From JBGPLH01 sp041486365 [NCBI: Thermodesulfobacteriota bacterium] (GTDB lineage Bacteria; JAUYMQ01), in assembly GCA_041486365.1 (NCBI GenBank), contig JBGPLH010000193.1:1-6437 (forward strand): DNA of 6,437 bases. The letters run 5' to 3'. A model generated the notes under the pieces. The model ran no database searches. It was not told the DNA's origin and saw only the letters and a list, made by a program, of their open reading frames with translations. Position 1 is the stretch's first letter. The number at the start of each line of letters is the position of its first letter. Below are positions 1 through 6,412 of this stretch, one piece after another. The position numbers and the translations under genes were made by a program.

Positions 1-114
1 ATGGTTGTCGAGATCGTAGGTGAATGTCGTCGCCTGCGCCGTCGCAGAAACCGCGATGGCGAGGACGAGTACGGCAAGGACGGATAAGAACTTGCCTGGG
101 ATGGCCTGTCGCAT
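1..114 (-). CDS. Secreted protein of unknown function, N-terminal fragment
   Basis: Reading leftward from the ATG at 114-112, 38 codons run without a stop to the window edge, so only the N-terminus is present. The translation begins MRQAIPGK, continues with a hydrophobic stretch at about residues 9-24 (FLSVLAVLVLAIAVSA) and ends the signal with ATAQA. This is a textbook Sec signal peptide, with likely cleavage after Ala26 or Ala28. The mature part begins TTFTYDLDNH, which I do not recognise. The start is well supported: an AGGAG within a longer purine run (about 120-127) sits five bases upstream of the ATG. The product is inferred to be exported to the periplasm, outer membrane or outside. 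The gene is transcribed away from the sulfotransferase, so 115-500 should hold its promoter. Function cannot be told from this fragment. Confidence 0.75.
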   Translation of the reverse strand, partial: MRQAIPGKFLSVLAVLVLAIAVSATAQATTFTYDLDNH

Positions 115-500
115 GTTTGCTCCTCTCCCTTGGGGAGTGCTGTGATGGCTTGCGTCCGGAGGCGGCCTGCGTGGGCAGGCCATACCCGCGAGCCCTGCCT
201 CCTTCTCCGTCGAACACCCTGTGGTGGAGCCCCCAGCAGGCACCCCTAAGGACCTGTAGTGGTTACTCCACAGATGTAGTGCCGGTCTGGAGAAGTGCGT
301 GGCAAAGAAAAAGGCCGGCATACGGCTAAACTATTGAAGTATGGATTGAATCCAGTTTGACTCGGGGTGCCCCGATGAGAAGATCCTGCGGCCCGCGCCG
401 CCCGAGCTCGGGTGTCTCCGCTGAGATTGCGGCCCCGCCCGGGGGCCTGTAGCCTGTGCCATTCTCGCCGGCCCCCGGCGGCCGCCCAGGACGCATCCCA
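115..500. other. Divergent intergenic region, probable promoters
   Basis: This 386-base gap lies between the divergent secreted-protein gene and the sulfotransferase gene. I see no convincing gene in it. It contains an AT-richer island at about 300-362 in otherwise GC-rich DNA, which is where promoters would be expected. Notable small structures are a hairpin with 7-bp arms GGCCTGC/GCAGGCC (164-170, 175-181), a 5-bp hairpin CTCCC/GGGAG (125-129, 133-137) abutting the minus-strand Shine-Dalgarno, a direct repeat TGTAGTG at 255-261 and 275-281, and palindromes at 342-354 and 362-375. A TTGACT resembling a -35 box sits at 357-362, but no good -10 box follows at normal spacing, so I do not call a specific promoter. 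Confidence 0.6.
342..375. promoter_or_regulatory. Pair of small palindromes, possible operator
   Basis: Two inverted repeats lie side by side: TGGATT-G-AATCCA at 342-354 (six-base arms, one-base centre) and TCGGGG-TG-CCCCGA at 362-375 (six-base arms, two-base centre). Their centres are about 20 bp apart, roughly two helical turns, so both would face the same side of DNA. A -35-like TTGACT (357-362) lies between them. They sit in the AT-richer part of a divergent intergenic region, which fits binding of a dimeric regulator, but arms this short occur by chance and no regulator gene is in the window. The second repeat could also simply form an RNA hairpin in a sulfotransferase leader. Confidence 0.25.
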
Positions 501-1499
501 ATGGAAGATCGACTCCTCTTTCTGATCAGTTCCCCGCGCTCGGGCTCCACGCTCCTCGAGCGCATGCTCGCGTCGCATCCGGCCGTCCACGGGCGCGCCG
601 AGCCGCATCTCATTCCCCCGCTCGCGCACCTCGGTTACTACGGCCGGGTCGACAAGGCGCCCTACGACCCGTTCATCACCCACGAGGCGGCCGAGGCCTT
701 CGTCCGGGATCTCCCGCGCGGGGAGGCTGACTACCTCGACGCGCTCCGCGCCTGCACGGACATCCTCTACGGCCGCATGCTCGACGCGTCGGGGCGGAAG
801 ATCTTTCTCGACAAGACGCCGGCCAACGCCCTCGTCCTCCCGTTCCTCGCGAAGCTCTACCCGCGGGCGCGCTACGTCGTGCTCACGCGCCATCCGATCG
901 CCGTCTTCACCTCCTACGCCGACTCGTTCTTCGACGGCGATTTCGAGGTCGCTAACCGGCACAACCCGATCCTCGAGCGCTACGTCCCGGCCATCGCGAA
1001 GTTCCTGCGCGAGAAGCCCGCGCCCCATGTCCACGTGCGCTACGAGGATCTCGTGGCCGATCCCGAGACGTGGATGCGTCGCATCCTCGACTTCCTCGGG
1101 CTGGCCTTCGAGCCGGGAATGATCGAGTACGGGCGGCAGGCGCCGGCGCGGGAAGGGCTGGGCGATCCGATCGGAGTGACGCGGCACACGCGCCCGGTGA
1201 CGGAATCGGTGGACCGTTGGGCGGAGGAGCTGGCCGCGGACGCTCACCGACTGGAGTTCGCGCGGCGGCTCATCGCGCGCCTCGACCCGGACGATCTCGC
1301 CGTCTGGGGCTACCCGGCGGAGACGATCCTCGATCCCGTCGGCAGGGCGACCGGGGAGAAGCCACCGCGGCCCGCCTGGACGCGCTACGGGCTCCAGCGG
1401 AAAATCCTGGTGGCCATGCGCCGGAACATCCATCACAACGCCCTCGGCCGGATCCTCAAGCGCCTGCGCTTCGCCCTGGATGTCCTGCTCCGGGAGTGA
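501..1499 (+). CDS. Sulfotransferase family protein (PAPS-dependent)
   Basis: This 332-residue soluble protein probably transfers sulfate from PAPS to a hydroxyl or amine acceptor in the cytoplasm. The N-terminus carries the PAPS phosphosulfate-binding loop SSPRSGSTLL (residues 10-19). Next come LDKTPAN (Lys105), the 3'-phosphate-binding segment YVVLTRHP with Arg130 and the downstream Ser138, the family motif YEDLVADPE (from Tyr181), and a closing WGYP (269-272). A basic tail follows. The order and spacing match the bacterial Sulfotransfer_3/Sulfotransfer_1 families, which are usually 280-350 residues. I chose the ATG at 501 because homology begins within a few residues of it; an upstream in-frame GTG at 456 would add only a Pro/Gly/Arg-rich stretch. 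The Shine-Dalgarno at 501 is modest (AGGA near 487-490). The acceptor is unknown: no glycan, lipid or natural-product genes are adjacent. Family call firm, substrate open. Confidence 0.92.
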   Translation: MEDRLLFLISSPRSGSTLLERMLASHPAVHGRAEPHLIPPLAHLGYYGRVDKAPYDPFITHEAAEAFVRDLPRGEADYLDALRACTDILYGRMLDASGRKIFLDKTPANALVLPFLAKLYPRARYVVLTRHPIAVFTSYADSFFDGDFEVANRHNPILERYVPAIAKFLREKPAPHVHVRYEDLVADPETWMRRILDFLGLAFEPGMIEYGRQAPAREGLGDPIGVTRHTRPVTESVDRWAEELAADAHRLEFARRLIARLDPDDLAVWGYPAETILDPVGRATGEKPPRPAWTRYGLQRKILVAMRRNIHHNALGRILKRLRFALDVLLRE

Positions 1500-1510
1500 C
1501 GTCGCGCGCG

Positions 1511-1533
1511 GGAGCAGGCGCCGCCCTTGCTCC
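1511..1533 (+). other. Hairpin downstream of sulfotransferase, weak terminator candidate
   Basis: GGAGCA at 1511-1516 pairs with TGCTCC at 1528-1533. A bulged T and two further G-C pairs may extend the stem inward. It begins 12 bases after the sulfotransferase stop, a normal place for a terminator, but no T-rich tract follows. It may slow or partly end transcription, or be chance pairing in GC-rich DNA. Confidence 0.2.
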
Positions 1534-1594
1534 GCCCGGCGCGGAGGGGATAGGCTCAAGCGGAAAAGCGATGCCTGCTGGGAAGGGAGAGGCC

Positions 1595-1783
1595 ATGGCG
1601 CTCGAAGTGAAGTGGGACAAGGGGGTTTGCATCCATTCCGGCAACTGCGTGAAGACGCTTCCGGCGGTCTTCAAGGTCGTGGATCGGAAGTTCGTGATCG
1701 AGCCGGACAAGGCGAGCGAGGAGGAGGTCCGGCGCACCGTGGCGGCATGCCCCTCCGGCGCGCTCGTGGTCGCGGAGAGGTAG
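1595..1783 (+). CDS. Small single-cluster ferredoxin (YjdI-like Fe-S protein)
   Basis: This 62-residue soluble protein is predicted to carry one Fe-S cluster and act as an electron carrier or redox accessory. The visible pattern is C12-x2-S15-x2-C18 followed by LPAVF (22-26) and C52-P-S-G-A-L. CIHSGNC and CPSGAL closely resemble E. coli YjdI as I recall it (divergent 4Fe-4S mono-cluster family, PF06902), and the layout also matches short [3Fe-4S] ferredoxins that serve cytochromes P450. Only three cysteines are present; Ser15 occupies the place of the usual second ligand and His14 lies beside it, so the cluster may be [3Fe-4S] or a [4Fe-4S] with a non-cysteine ligand. I chose the ATG at 1595 because AAGGGAG (1583-1589) is five bases upstream; an in-frame ATG at 1571 would add eight residues with a poor ribosome site. 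It lies 95 bases after the sulfotransferase and 148 before the aconitase gene. No redox partner is next to it. Confidence 0.88.
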   Translation: MALEVKWDKGVCIHSGNCVKTLPAVFKVVDRKFVIEPDKASEEEVRRTVAACPSGALVVAER

Positions 1784-1786
1784 GCT

Positions 1787-1821
1787 CCTCCACAGCATCG
1801 ATCGCCCCGTCGACGTGGAGG
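1787..1821 (+). other. Inverted repeat after ferredoxin gene
   Basis: CCTCCAC (1787-1793) and GTGGAGG (1815-1821) are perfect seven-base arms around a 21-base loop, starting four bases after the ferredoxin stop. The following sequence is GC-rich with no T run, so it is not a standard intrinsic terminator. It could be an attenuating or RNA-stabilising stem in the 148-base gap before the aconitase gene, or coincidence. The rest of that gap shows no recognisable gene or strong promoter; a weak -10-like TATATG lies at 1897-1902. Confidence 0.25.
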
Positions 1822-1931
1822 CCCGGCGCCCCCGCGCGCGCAGCGAGGGCGGGCGCGCCATTGGCCGCAGGCCGGGTCGGCGGGCTAAATCTGGGCTATA
1901 TGAAGAAGCGACTTCGGGAGGACGCGCAGCG

Positions 1932-4751
1932 ATGAGCGAGGGCCGTCTGGATTCCTTCAGGACACGGGACAGCCTGTCGGTGGGGGGACGCGGGTTCGAG
2001 TTCTTCTCGCTCCCGCGGCTCGAGAAGGCCGGGTTCCCCGAGATCGCCCGGCTCCCCGTTTCGCTGCGGATCCTGCTGGAGAACCTGCTGCGGCACGAGG
2101 ACGGCCGGAAGGTCACCCGCGCCGACGTCGAGACGCTCGCGCGCTGGAAGGCGGATGCCGAGCCCGACCGCGAGATCGGCTTCGCGCCGGCACGGGTGCT
2201 GCTCCAGGACTTCACCGGCGTTCCCGCCGTGGTCGATCTCGCCGCCATGCGCGAGGCGATGGTCCGCATGGGCGGCGACCCGAAGCGGATCAACCCGCTC
2301 CAGCCCGCCGACCTCGTCATCGATCACAGCGTGCAGGTGGACCGCTTCGGGGGGCCGCAGGCGTTCCGGGCGAACGTGGCCTTCGAGTACGAGCGCAACC
2401 GCGAGCGGTACGAGTTCCTCCGCTGGGGAGGGCGGGCCTTCGACAATTTCCGCGTGGTGCCGCCCGGGACCGGCATCGTCCACCAGGTGAACCTCGAGTA
2501 CCTCGCCTGCGCCGTCTTCACGAAGGAGGAGAACGGCGCCGTCTTCGCCTACCCCGACACGCTCGTCGGCACCGATTCTCACACGACGATGATCAACGGC
2601 CTCGGAGTGCTGGGCTGGGGCGTCGGCGGGATCGAGGCCGAGGCAGCCATGCTCGGCCAGCCGATCTCGATGCTGATCCCGCAGGTGGTGGGCTTCCGGC
2701 TCACGGGAAAGCTGCGGCCGGGCGCGACCGCCACGGATCTCGTCCTCACCGTGACGCAGATGCTCCGGAAGAAGGGGGTCGTGGGGAAGTTCGTCGAGTT
2801 CTTCGGGCCGGGCATTGCGTCGCTGTCGGTGGCCGACCGCGCGACGATCGCGAACATGGCGCCCGAATATGGCGCCACGATCGGCTTCTTCCCGGTGGAC
2901 GGGGAGACGCTGAAGTACCTCGCCTTCACCGGCCGCGAGCCGGAGCGCGTGGCGTTGGCGGAGGCCTACTACAAGGCCCAGGGACTCTTCCGCACCGCGG
3001 ACACGCCGGATCCCGTCTTCAGCCATCGGATCGAGCTGGATCTCGCGGACGCGGAACCCTCGCTCGCCGGGCCGCGGCGCCCGCAGGATCGCGTGCCGCT
3101 GGCCGGATCGAAGCGCGCCTTCCGGCAGGCGCTCGCGTCGATGACGGAGGCGGAGAAGAATCCCGTGGTCGATCAGGAGGCGCTGGCGGCCTGGCTCGAG
3201 AACGGCGGTAACGGCGCCGCCGCGGGAGGAGGGCAGGCGTTGCCCGCGTCACTCGGCCCCATCGCGGCCAAGGCCCCCGTCTCCATGGACGGCGCGTCCT
3301 TCGATCTCCGCCACGGCGCCGTCGTCATCGCGGCGATCACCTCCTGCACGAACACGTCGAACCCCTCCGTCATGATGGCGGCGGGGCTCCTGGCGCGCAG
3401 CGCGGCGAAGCGCGGTCTCGGGCGCGCTCCTTGGGTGAAGACGAGCCTCGCCCCCGGCTCCCAGGTGGTGACCGAGTACCTGAAAGCGGCGGGGCTTCTC
3501 CCGGCGCTGGAGTCGCTCGGCTTCTATCTCGTCGGATACGGCTGCACGACGTGCATCGGGAACTCGGGACCGCTTCCGGAGCCCATCGCGGCGGGCGTGA
3601 AGCAGGGCTCGCTCGTCGTGGCCTCCGTGCTCTCCGGGAACCGCAACTTCGAGGGGCGGATCAATCCGGCCGTGCGCGCGAACTACCTCGCCTCTCCCCC
3701 GCTGGTGGTGGCCTACGCCATCGCGGGAACGATGGACATCGACCTCGATCAGGATCCGCTCGGCACGGACCGGACCGGCGCGCCCGTCTACCTGCGCGAC
3801 GTGTGGCCCTCGGCCGAGGAGGTGACCCGCACGATGGCGGAGGGAATCCGGTCCGAGATGTACAGCCGGATCTACCGCGACGTGTTCCGCGGGGACGAGA
3901 CCTGGGCGTCGCTGCCGGTGCCCGAGGGCGACCTCTACGCCTGGAGCGAGGAGTCGACCTACATCAAGTTGCCCCCCTTCTTCGAGGACATGCCCGCCGA
4001 GCCGCGGCGGCTCTCGAACGTGCGGGGCGCCCGGGTCCTCGCGCTGCTCGGCGACTCGGTGACGACCGACCACATCTCGCCGGCCGGGTCCATCGCCGCC
4101 GATTCACCGGCCGGGAAATACCTGCAGGCGCGGGGCGTGACCGTGAAGGACTTCAACTCCTACGGCGCCCGCCGGGGAAACCACGAGGTCATGGTGCGCG
4201 GCACCTTCGGGAACATCCGCCTGCGCAACCTCCTCGCCCCCGGCACGGAAGGCCCCTGGACGCTTCACCTGCCCGGGAAGGAGAAGGCGTACATCTACGA
4301 CGCGGCGATGCGCTACAAGCAGGAAGGGACCCCGCTCGTCGTGATCGCGGGGCTGGAGTACGGGACCGGATCGTCCCGCGACTGGGCCGCCAAGGGGACC
4401 GCGCTGCTCGGCGTTCGCGCGGTGATCGCGAAGAGCTTCGAGCGAATTCACCGCTCGAATCTCGTGGGGATGGGCGTGCTGCCGCTCCAGTTCGAGGCGG
4501 GGCAGGATCGCGAGACGCTGGGCCTCACGGGGCTGGAGACCTTCGACATCGGCGGGATCGCCGAGGGGCTCGAGCCGGGCCGGAAGCTCGCCGTCGTCGC
4601 CCGGGGGGAAGACGGCCGCGAGAAGCGCTTCACCGCCATCGCCCGCGTGGACACCCCGAACGAAGTCGACTACTACCGGCACGGCGGCATCCTGCCCTAC
4701 GTGCTGCGAACGCTGCTCGGAACGAAGGAGCGCGGAAAGGGAGCCCCATGA
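1932..4751 (+). CDS. acnA: Aconitate hydratase (aconitase A)
   Basis: This cytoplasmic 4Fe-4S enzyme interconverts citrate and isocitrate through cis-aconitate in the TCA and glyoxylate cycles. The 939-residue product is of the AcnA/IRP1 type. The large aconitase domain (about 70-580) includes DSHTT (from Asp215) and [10 protein letters not shown]. The cluster ligands are Cys472 in SCTNTS plus Cys538 and Cys541 in GCTTC; their 66- and 3-residue spacings equal those of human IRP1 (437, 503, 506). NRNFEGR and the C-terminal swivel domain follow, with GDSVTTDH (from 707), [12 protein letters not shown] and the active-site loop YGTGSSRDW (Arg816). All key residues are there, so it should be active. 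It is slightly longer than the usual 890-910 residues, partly from a Gly/Ala-rich linker at about 422-452. The start at 1932 follows GGGAGG (1917-1922) by nine bases and fits the family N-terminus; the frame is open upstream to 1815 without homology. The stop overlaps the next gene's start. Confidence 0.97.
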   Translation: MSEGRLDSFRTRDSLSVGGRGFEFFSLPRLEKAGFPEIARLPVSLRILLENLLRHEDGRKVTRADVETLARWKADAEPDREIGFAPARVLLQDFTGVPAVVDLAAMREAMVRMGGDPKRINPLQPADLVIDHSVQVDRFGGPQAFRANVAFEYERNRERYEFLRWGGRAFDNFRVVPPGTGIVHQVNLEYLACAVFTKEENGAVFAYPDTLVGTDSHTTMINGLGVLGWGVGGIEAEAAMLGQPISMLIPQVVGFRLTGKLRPGATATDLVLTVTQMLRKKGVVGKFVEFFGPGIASLSVADRATIANMAPEYGATIGFFPVDGETLKYLAFTGREPERVALAEAYYKAQGLFRTADTPDPVFSHRIELDLADAEPSLAGPRRPQDRVPLAGSKRAFRQALASMTEAEKNPVVDQEALAAWLENGGNGAAAGGGQALPASLGPIAAKAPVSMDGASFDLRHGAVVIAAITSCTNTSNPSVMMAAGLLARSAAKRGLGRAPWVKTSLAPGSQVVTEYLKAAGLLPALESLGFYLVGYGCTTCIGNSGPLPEPIAAGVKQGSLVVASVLSGNRNFEGRINPAVRANYLASPPLVVAYAIAGTMDIDLDQDPLGTDRTGAPVYLRDVWPSAEEVTRTMAEGIRSEMYSRIYRDVFRGDETWASLPVPEGDLYAWSEESTYIKLPPFFEDMPAEPRRLSNVRGARVLALLGDSVTTDHISPAGSIAADSPAGKYLQARGVTVKDFNSYGARRGNHEVMVRGTFGNIRLRNLLAPGTEGPWTLHLPGKEKAYIYDAAMRYKQEGTPLVVIAGLEYGTGSSRDWAAKGTALLGVRAVIAKSFERIHRSNLVGMGVLPLQFEAGQDRETLGLTGLETFDIGGIAEGLEPGRKLAVVARGEDGREKRFTAIARVDTPNEVDYYRHGGILPYVLRTLLGTKERGKGAP
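4736..4750 (+). promoter_or_regulatory. Internal ribosome site and ATGA start-stop overlap
   Basis: AAAGGGAG (4736-4743), inside the last codons of the aconitase gene, is a strong Shine-Dalgarno four bases before the ATG at 4748. That ATG shares bases with the aconitase TGA (4749-4751). This is the standard arrangement for translational coupling, in which ribosomes ending on aconitase restart on the next gene. It fixes the start of the LLM oxidoreductase gene and shows that the two are on one transcript. Confidence 0.85.
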
Positions 4752-5596
4752 AATTCGGCGTCATGATCTTCCCCACCGATTACTCGATCCAGCCCGTCGA
4801 GCTGGGCCGCGCGGCCGAGGAGCGGGGATTCGAATCGGTCTGGTTCCCCGAGCACACGCACATCCCGACGTCCCGGCGGAGTCCCTGGGCCGGCGGCCCG
4901 GAACTCCCGAAGGACTACTGGCACACGCACGATCCCTTCGTCGCGCTCTCGGCCGTGGCCGCCACGACTTCGCGGATCAAGGTCGCGACGGGAATCTGCC
5001 TGATCATCGAGCGCGACCCGATCACCACCGCGAAGGAAGTGGCGAGCCTCGACCTCATCTCCGGCGGCCGGTTCCTCTTCGGAATCGGCGGCGGCTGGAA
5101 CGCGGAGGAGATGGAGAACCACGGCGCGATCTACAAGGAACGGTGGAAGATCGTGCGGGAGAAGATCGAGGCCATGAAGCGCATCTGGACGGAGGACGAG
5201 GCGGAGTACCACGGCCACTACGTGAACTTCGATCCGATCTGGAGCTGGCCCAAGCCGGTGCAGAAGCCGCACCCCCCGATCATCCTCGGGGGAGAGTCGA
5301 AGTGGGCCCGCCAGCGGGTGGTGGACTACTGCGACGGGTGGATGCCGATCTTCGGCCTGGGCGGGGACATCTCGGAGCGGGTCGCCGATCTGCACGAGCG
5401 GGCCCGGAAGGCGGGCCGGGATCCGCGCTCGATCTCGCTCAGCATGTTCGCTGCTCCCGCCGACCCGGAAGTGACCGCTTTCCTGGAGGGCCTCGGGTTC
5501 GAGCGGATGGTGCTCTCGCTTCGGTCCGAGGAATCGGCGAAAGCGCTCACGAAGCTCGACAAGTACGCGGAGTTCATCCGCAAGGCCGGCGCCTAG
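4748..5596 (+). CDS. LLM-class flavin/F420-dependent oxidoreductase
   Basis: This 282-residue protein belongs to the luciferase-like monooxygenase fold (PF00296, TIM barrel). Members use F420 or FMN to reduce or oxygenate small organic substrates in the cytoplasm. Visible family features are the opening strand [27 protein letters not shown] (20-36), [10 protein letters not shown] (74-83), the DLISGGR segment (102-108), [10 protein letters not shown] (112-121, the cofactor-side loop), PPIILGG (176-182) and DGWMP (196-200). The pattern is closest to the F420-dependent subgroup annotated as TIGR03619-type. Length is normal for the family. The start is fixed by AAAGGGAG and the ATGA overlap with the aconitase stop; the same frame stays open far upstream, but that is antisense-like noise inside aconitase. 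Substrate is unknown, and choice of F420 over FMN is inferred from family resemblance; no F420 biosynthesis gene is in the window. A hairpin terminator follows the stop. Confidence 0.93.
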   Translation: MKFGVMIFPTDYSIQPVELGRAAEERGFESVWFPEHTHIPTSRRSPWAGGPELPKDYWHTHDPFVALSAVAATTSRIKVATGICLIIERDPITTAKEVASLDLISGGRFLFGIGGGWNAEEMENHGAIYKERWKIVREKIEAMKRIWTEDEAEYHGHYVNFDPIWSWPKPVQKPHPPIILGGESKWARQRVVDYCDGWMPIFGLGGDISERVADLHERARKAGRDPRSISLSMFAAPADPEVTAFLEGLGFERMVLSLRSEESAKALTKLDKYAEFIRKAGA

Positions 5597-5626
5597 GGCC
5601 GAACGGCCCATCCGGCACGCAAGAAG

Positions 5627-5655
5627 CGAGGGCCCGCACGGCGTGCGGGCCCTCG
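5627..5655. terminator. Hairpin terminator shared by convergent genes
   Basis: CGAGGGCCCGCAC (5627-5639) pairs perfectly with GTGCGGGCCCTCG (5643-5655), giving a 13-bp stem with a three-base loop. It begins 31 bases after the LLM gene stop and ends 27 bases before the stop of the opposite-strand membrane protein gene. The plus-strand tail is TCGTCGTC and the minus-strand tail is CTTCTTGC, both only moderately T-rich. The placement between two converging genes and the stem strength support a two-way terminator; the weak tails leave some doubt about efficiency. Nothing else is seen in 5597-5681. Confidence 0.8.
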
Positions 5656-5681
5656 TCGTCCAATCGGCGGCTCGACGCGGA

Positions 5682-6371
5682 TCAGACCTGCGCGATGATG
5701 AGAAGCACCACGAAGAGCACGAATCCGGAGGTGATGACCCCGGAGACCTTTTCGAGGGGCTTCTTGGCGGCTCCCGTCGTGCCGACGAGGGAGTTGGCCT
5801 CGAGCAGGAGGACGAGAGCGGTGATGAGGATGAACGCGAGGTTGCTCGGCCGCCCGAGCACCGGCAGGTGCCAGCCGGCGCCCATGAAGAAGAGCATCGG
5901 GATCGAGAACATCGTGTTGGTCCGGGAGGAGAGAAACGCCCGCCGCGCGGCGGCCGCCGCGCCCGGATCGGCTTGGCCGCCCCCGAGGACCCCCTGCGTG
6001 GACGCGATGACGATCTTCTGCTTGGGCCAGATCACGAGCCACACGTTGAGGAACATGAGCGTGCCGAGCAGGGCGCCGATCAGGATGAGCGCATAGGGTC
6101 CGTCGAAATAGGCCATGCCGAGCTTGTGGTAGAAGCCGATGAGCATCACGAGCCCGGACAGGAACGTGAACATCGCGGCCCACCGGAACCACCAGAGGGC
6201 CCGCGGGACGAGCTTCGCGGTCGCGTTGTTCTTGGTGCTCGCGTCCGTCTCCGCGAAGAAGGGACCCTGCACGAAGTTGAAGTAGTAGAGGAGACCAATC
6301 CAGGTGATCCCCGCGAGGTAGTGGATCCAGCGAAGCAGGTACAGAACGCCGTCACTCGTGAACAAGGCCAT
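5682..6371 (-). CDS. Integral membrane protein, urate-oxidase N-terminal (PuuD-like) family, no cytochrome domain
   Basis: The 229-residue product is very hydrophobic, with about six membrane helices at residues 9-34, 60-81, 93-116, 153-169, 178-197 and 209-229. The motifs WIHYLAGITWIGLLYYFNFVQ-like (helix 1, His17), PRALWWFRW (56-64), LNVWLVIWPKQK (108-119) and RTNTMFSIPMLFFM (150-163) resemble the membrane part of bacterial PuuD urate hydroxylases (PF06181, Urate_ox_N). In PuuD this domain is followed by a cytochrome c domain with CXXCH; here the protein ends after the membrane part and contains no cysteine at all, so a covalent haem is ruled out. Conserved His17 and His168 could be haem or metal ligands. 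The ATG at 6371 follows AGGGGGG (6377-6383, read on the minus strand) by five bases. No purine-degradation genes are nearby, so urate oxidation should not be assumed. It converges on the LLM gene and shares its terminator. Confidence 0.85.
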   Translation of the reverse strand: MALFTSDGVLYLLRWIHYLAGITWIGLLYYFNFVQGPFFAETDASTKNNATAKLVPRALWWFRWAAMFTFLSGLVMLIGFYHKLGMAYFDGPYALILIGALLGTLMFLNVWLVIWPKQKIVIASTQGVLGGGQADPGAAAAARRAFLSSRTNTMFSIPMLFFMGAGWHLPVLGRPSNLAFILITALVLLLEANSLVGTTGAAKKPLEKVSGVITSGFVLFVVLLIIAQV

Positions 6372-6400
6372 GTCCGCCCCCCTGTGATCGCCGGGTTCCC

Positions 6401-6412
6401 CGTCCCGGGACG
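6401..6412. promoter_or_regulatory. 12-base perfect palindrome upstream of membrane protein gene
   Basis: CGTCCCGGGACG is a perfect palindrome centred about 35 bases upstream of the membrane protein ATG. It could be an operator half-site pair for a dimeric repressor over the promoter or leader, but GC-rich palindromes of this size arise by chance fairly often. A second inverted repeat, GGAGGC (6415-6420) and GCCTCC (6426-6431), lies just upstream and could be the hairpin of a gene beyond the window edge. Nothing else is evident in 6372-6437. Confidence 0.25.

Noticed and set aside
24-329. Plus-strand open frame of 101 codons at the left edge
   Set aside because: It overlaps the signal-peptide gene on the other strand and the divergent promoter region, shows no family features and lacks a ribosome site.
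357-385. Sigma70-type promoter starting with TTGACT
   Set aside because: No acceptable -10 hexamer lies 15-19 bases downstream, and a high-GC organism may not follow the E. coli consensus. I mention the -35-like box only within the intergenic entry.
246-1559. Long minus-strand open frame (437 codons) opposite the sulfotransferase
   Set aside because: It is mirror coding opposite a well-supported sulfotransferase. Its translation is Arg/Glu/Gly-rich with no fold or family signature, as expected for antisense frames of GC-rich genes.
1070-1594. Upstream extension of the ferredoxin frame to 237 residues
   Set aside because: The extension overlaps the sulfotransferase gene and is low-complexity. 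The ferredoxin family starts near 1595 and is normally short.
1815-1931. N-terminal extension of aconitase by 39 residues
   Set aside because: The added residues are Arg/Gly/Ala-rich and unlike the aconitase N-terminus. The ATG at 1932 has a GGGAGG at proper spacing.
1896-3026. Long minus-strand open frame opposite aconitase, and similar ones at 3249-4073 and 4697-5611
   Set aside because: All lie opposite confident genes and have the His/Arg/Glu/Gly-rich composition typical of antisense frames in GC-rich DNA.
3431-4747. Plus-strand open frame continuous with the LLM gene, suggesting a 721-residue fusion
   Set aside because: The upstream part lies inside aconitase in another frame and reads as Arg/Gly/Ala-rich noise. 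The LLM family N-terminus begins exactly at the ATG at 4748, with its own ribosome site.
5143-6096. Plus-strand open frame running from the LLM gene across the terminator into the membrane protein gene
   Set aside because: It passes through a strong hairpin and two supported genes in wrong frames, with no family signature.
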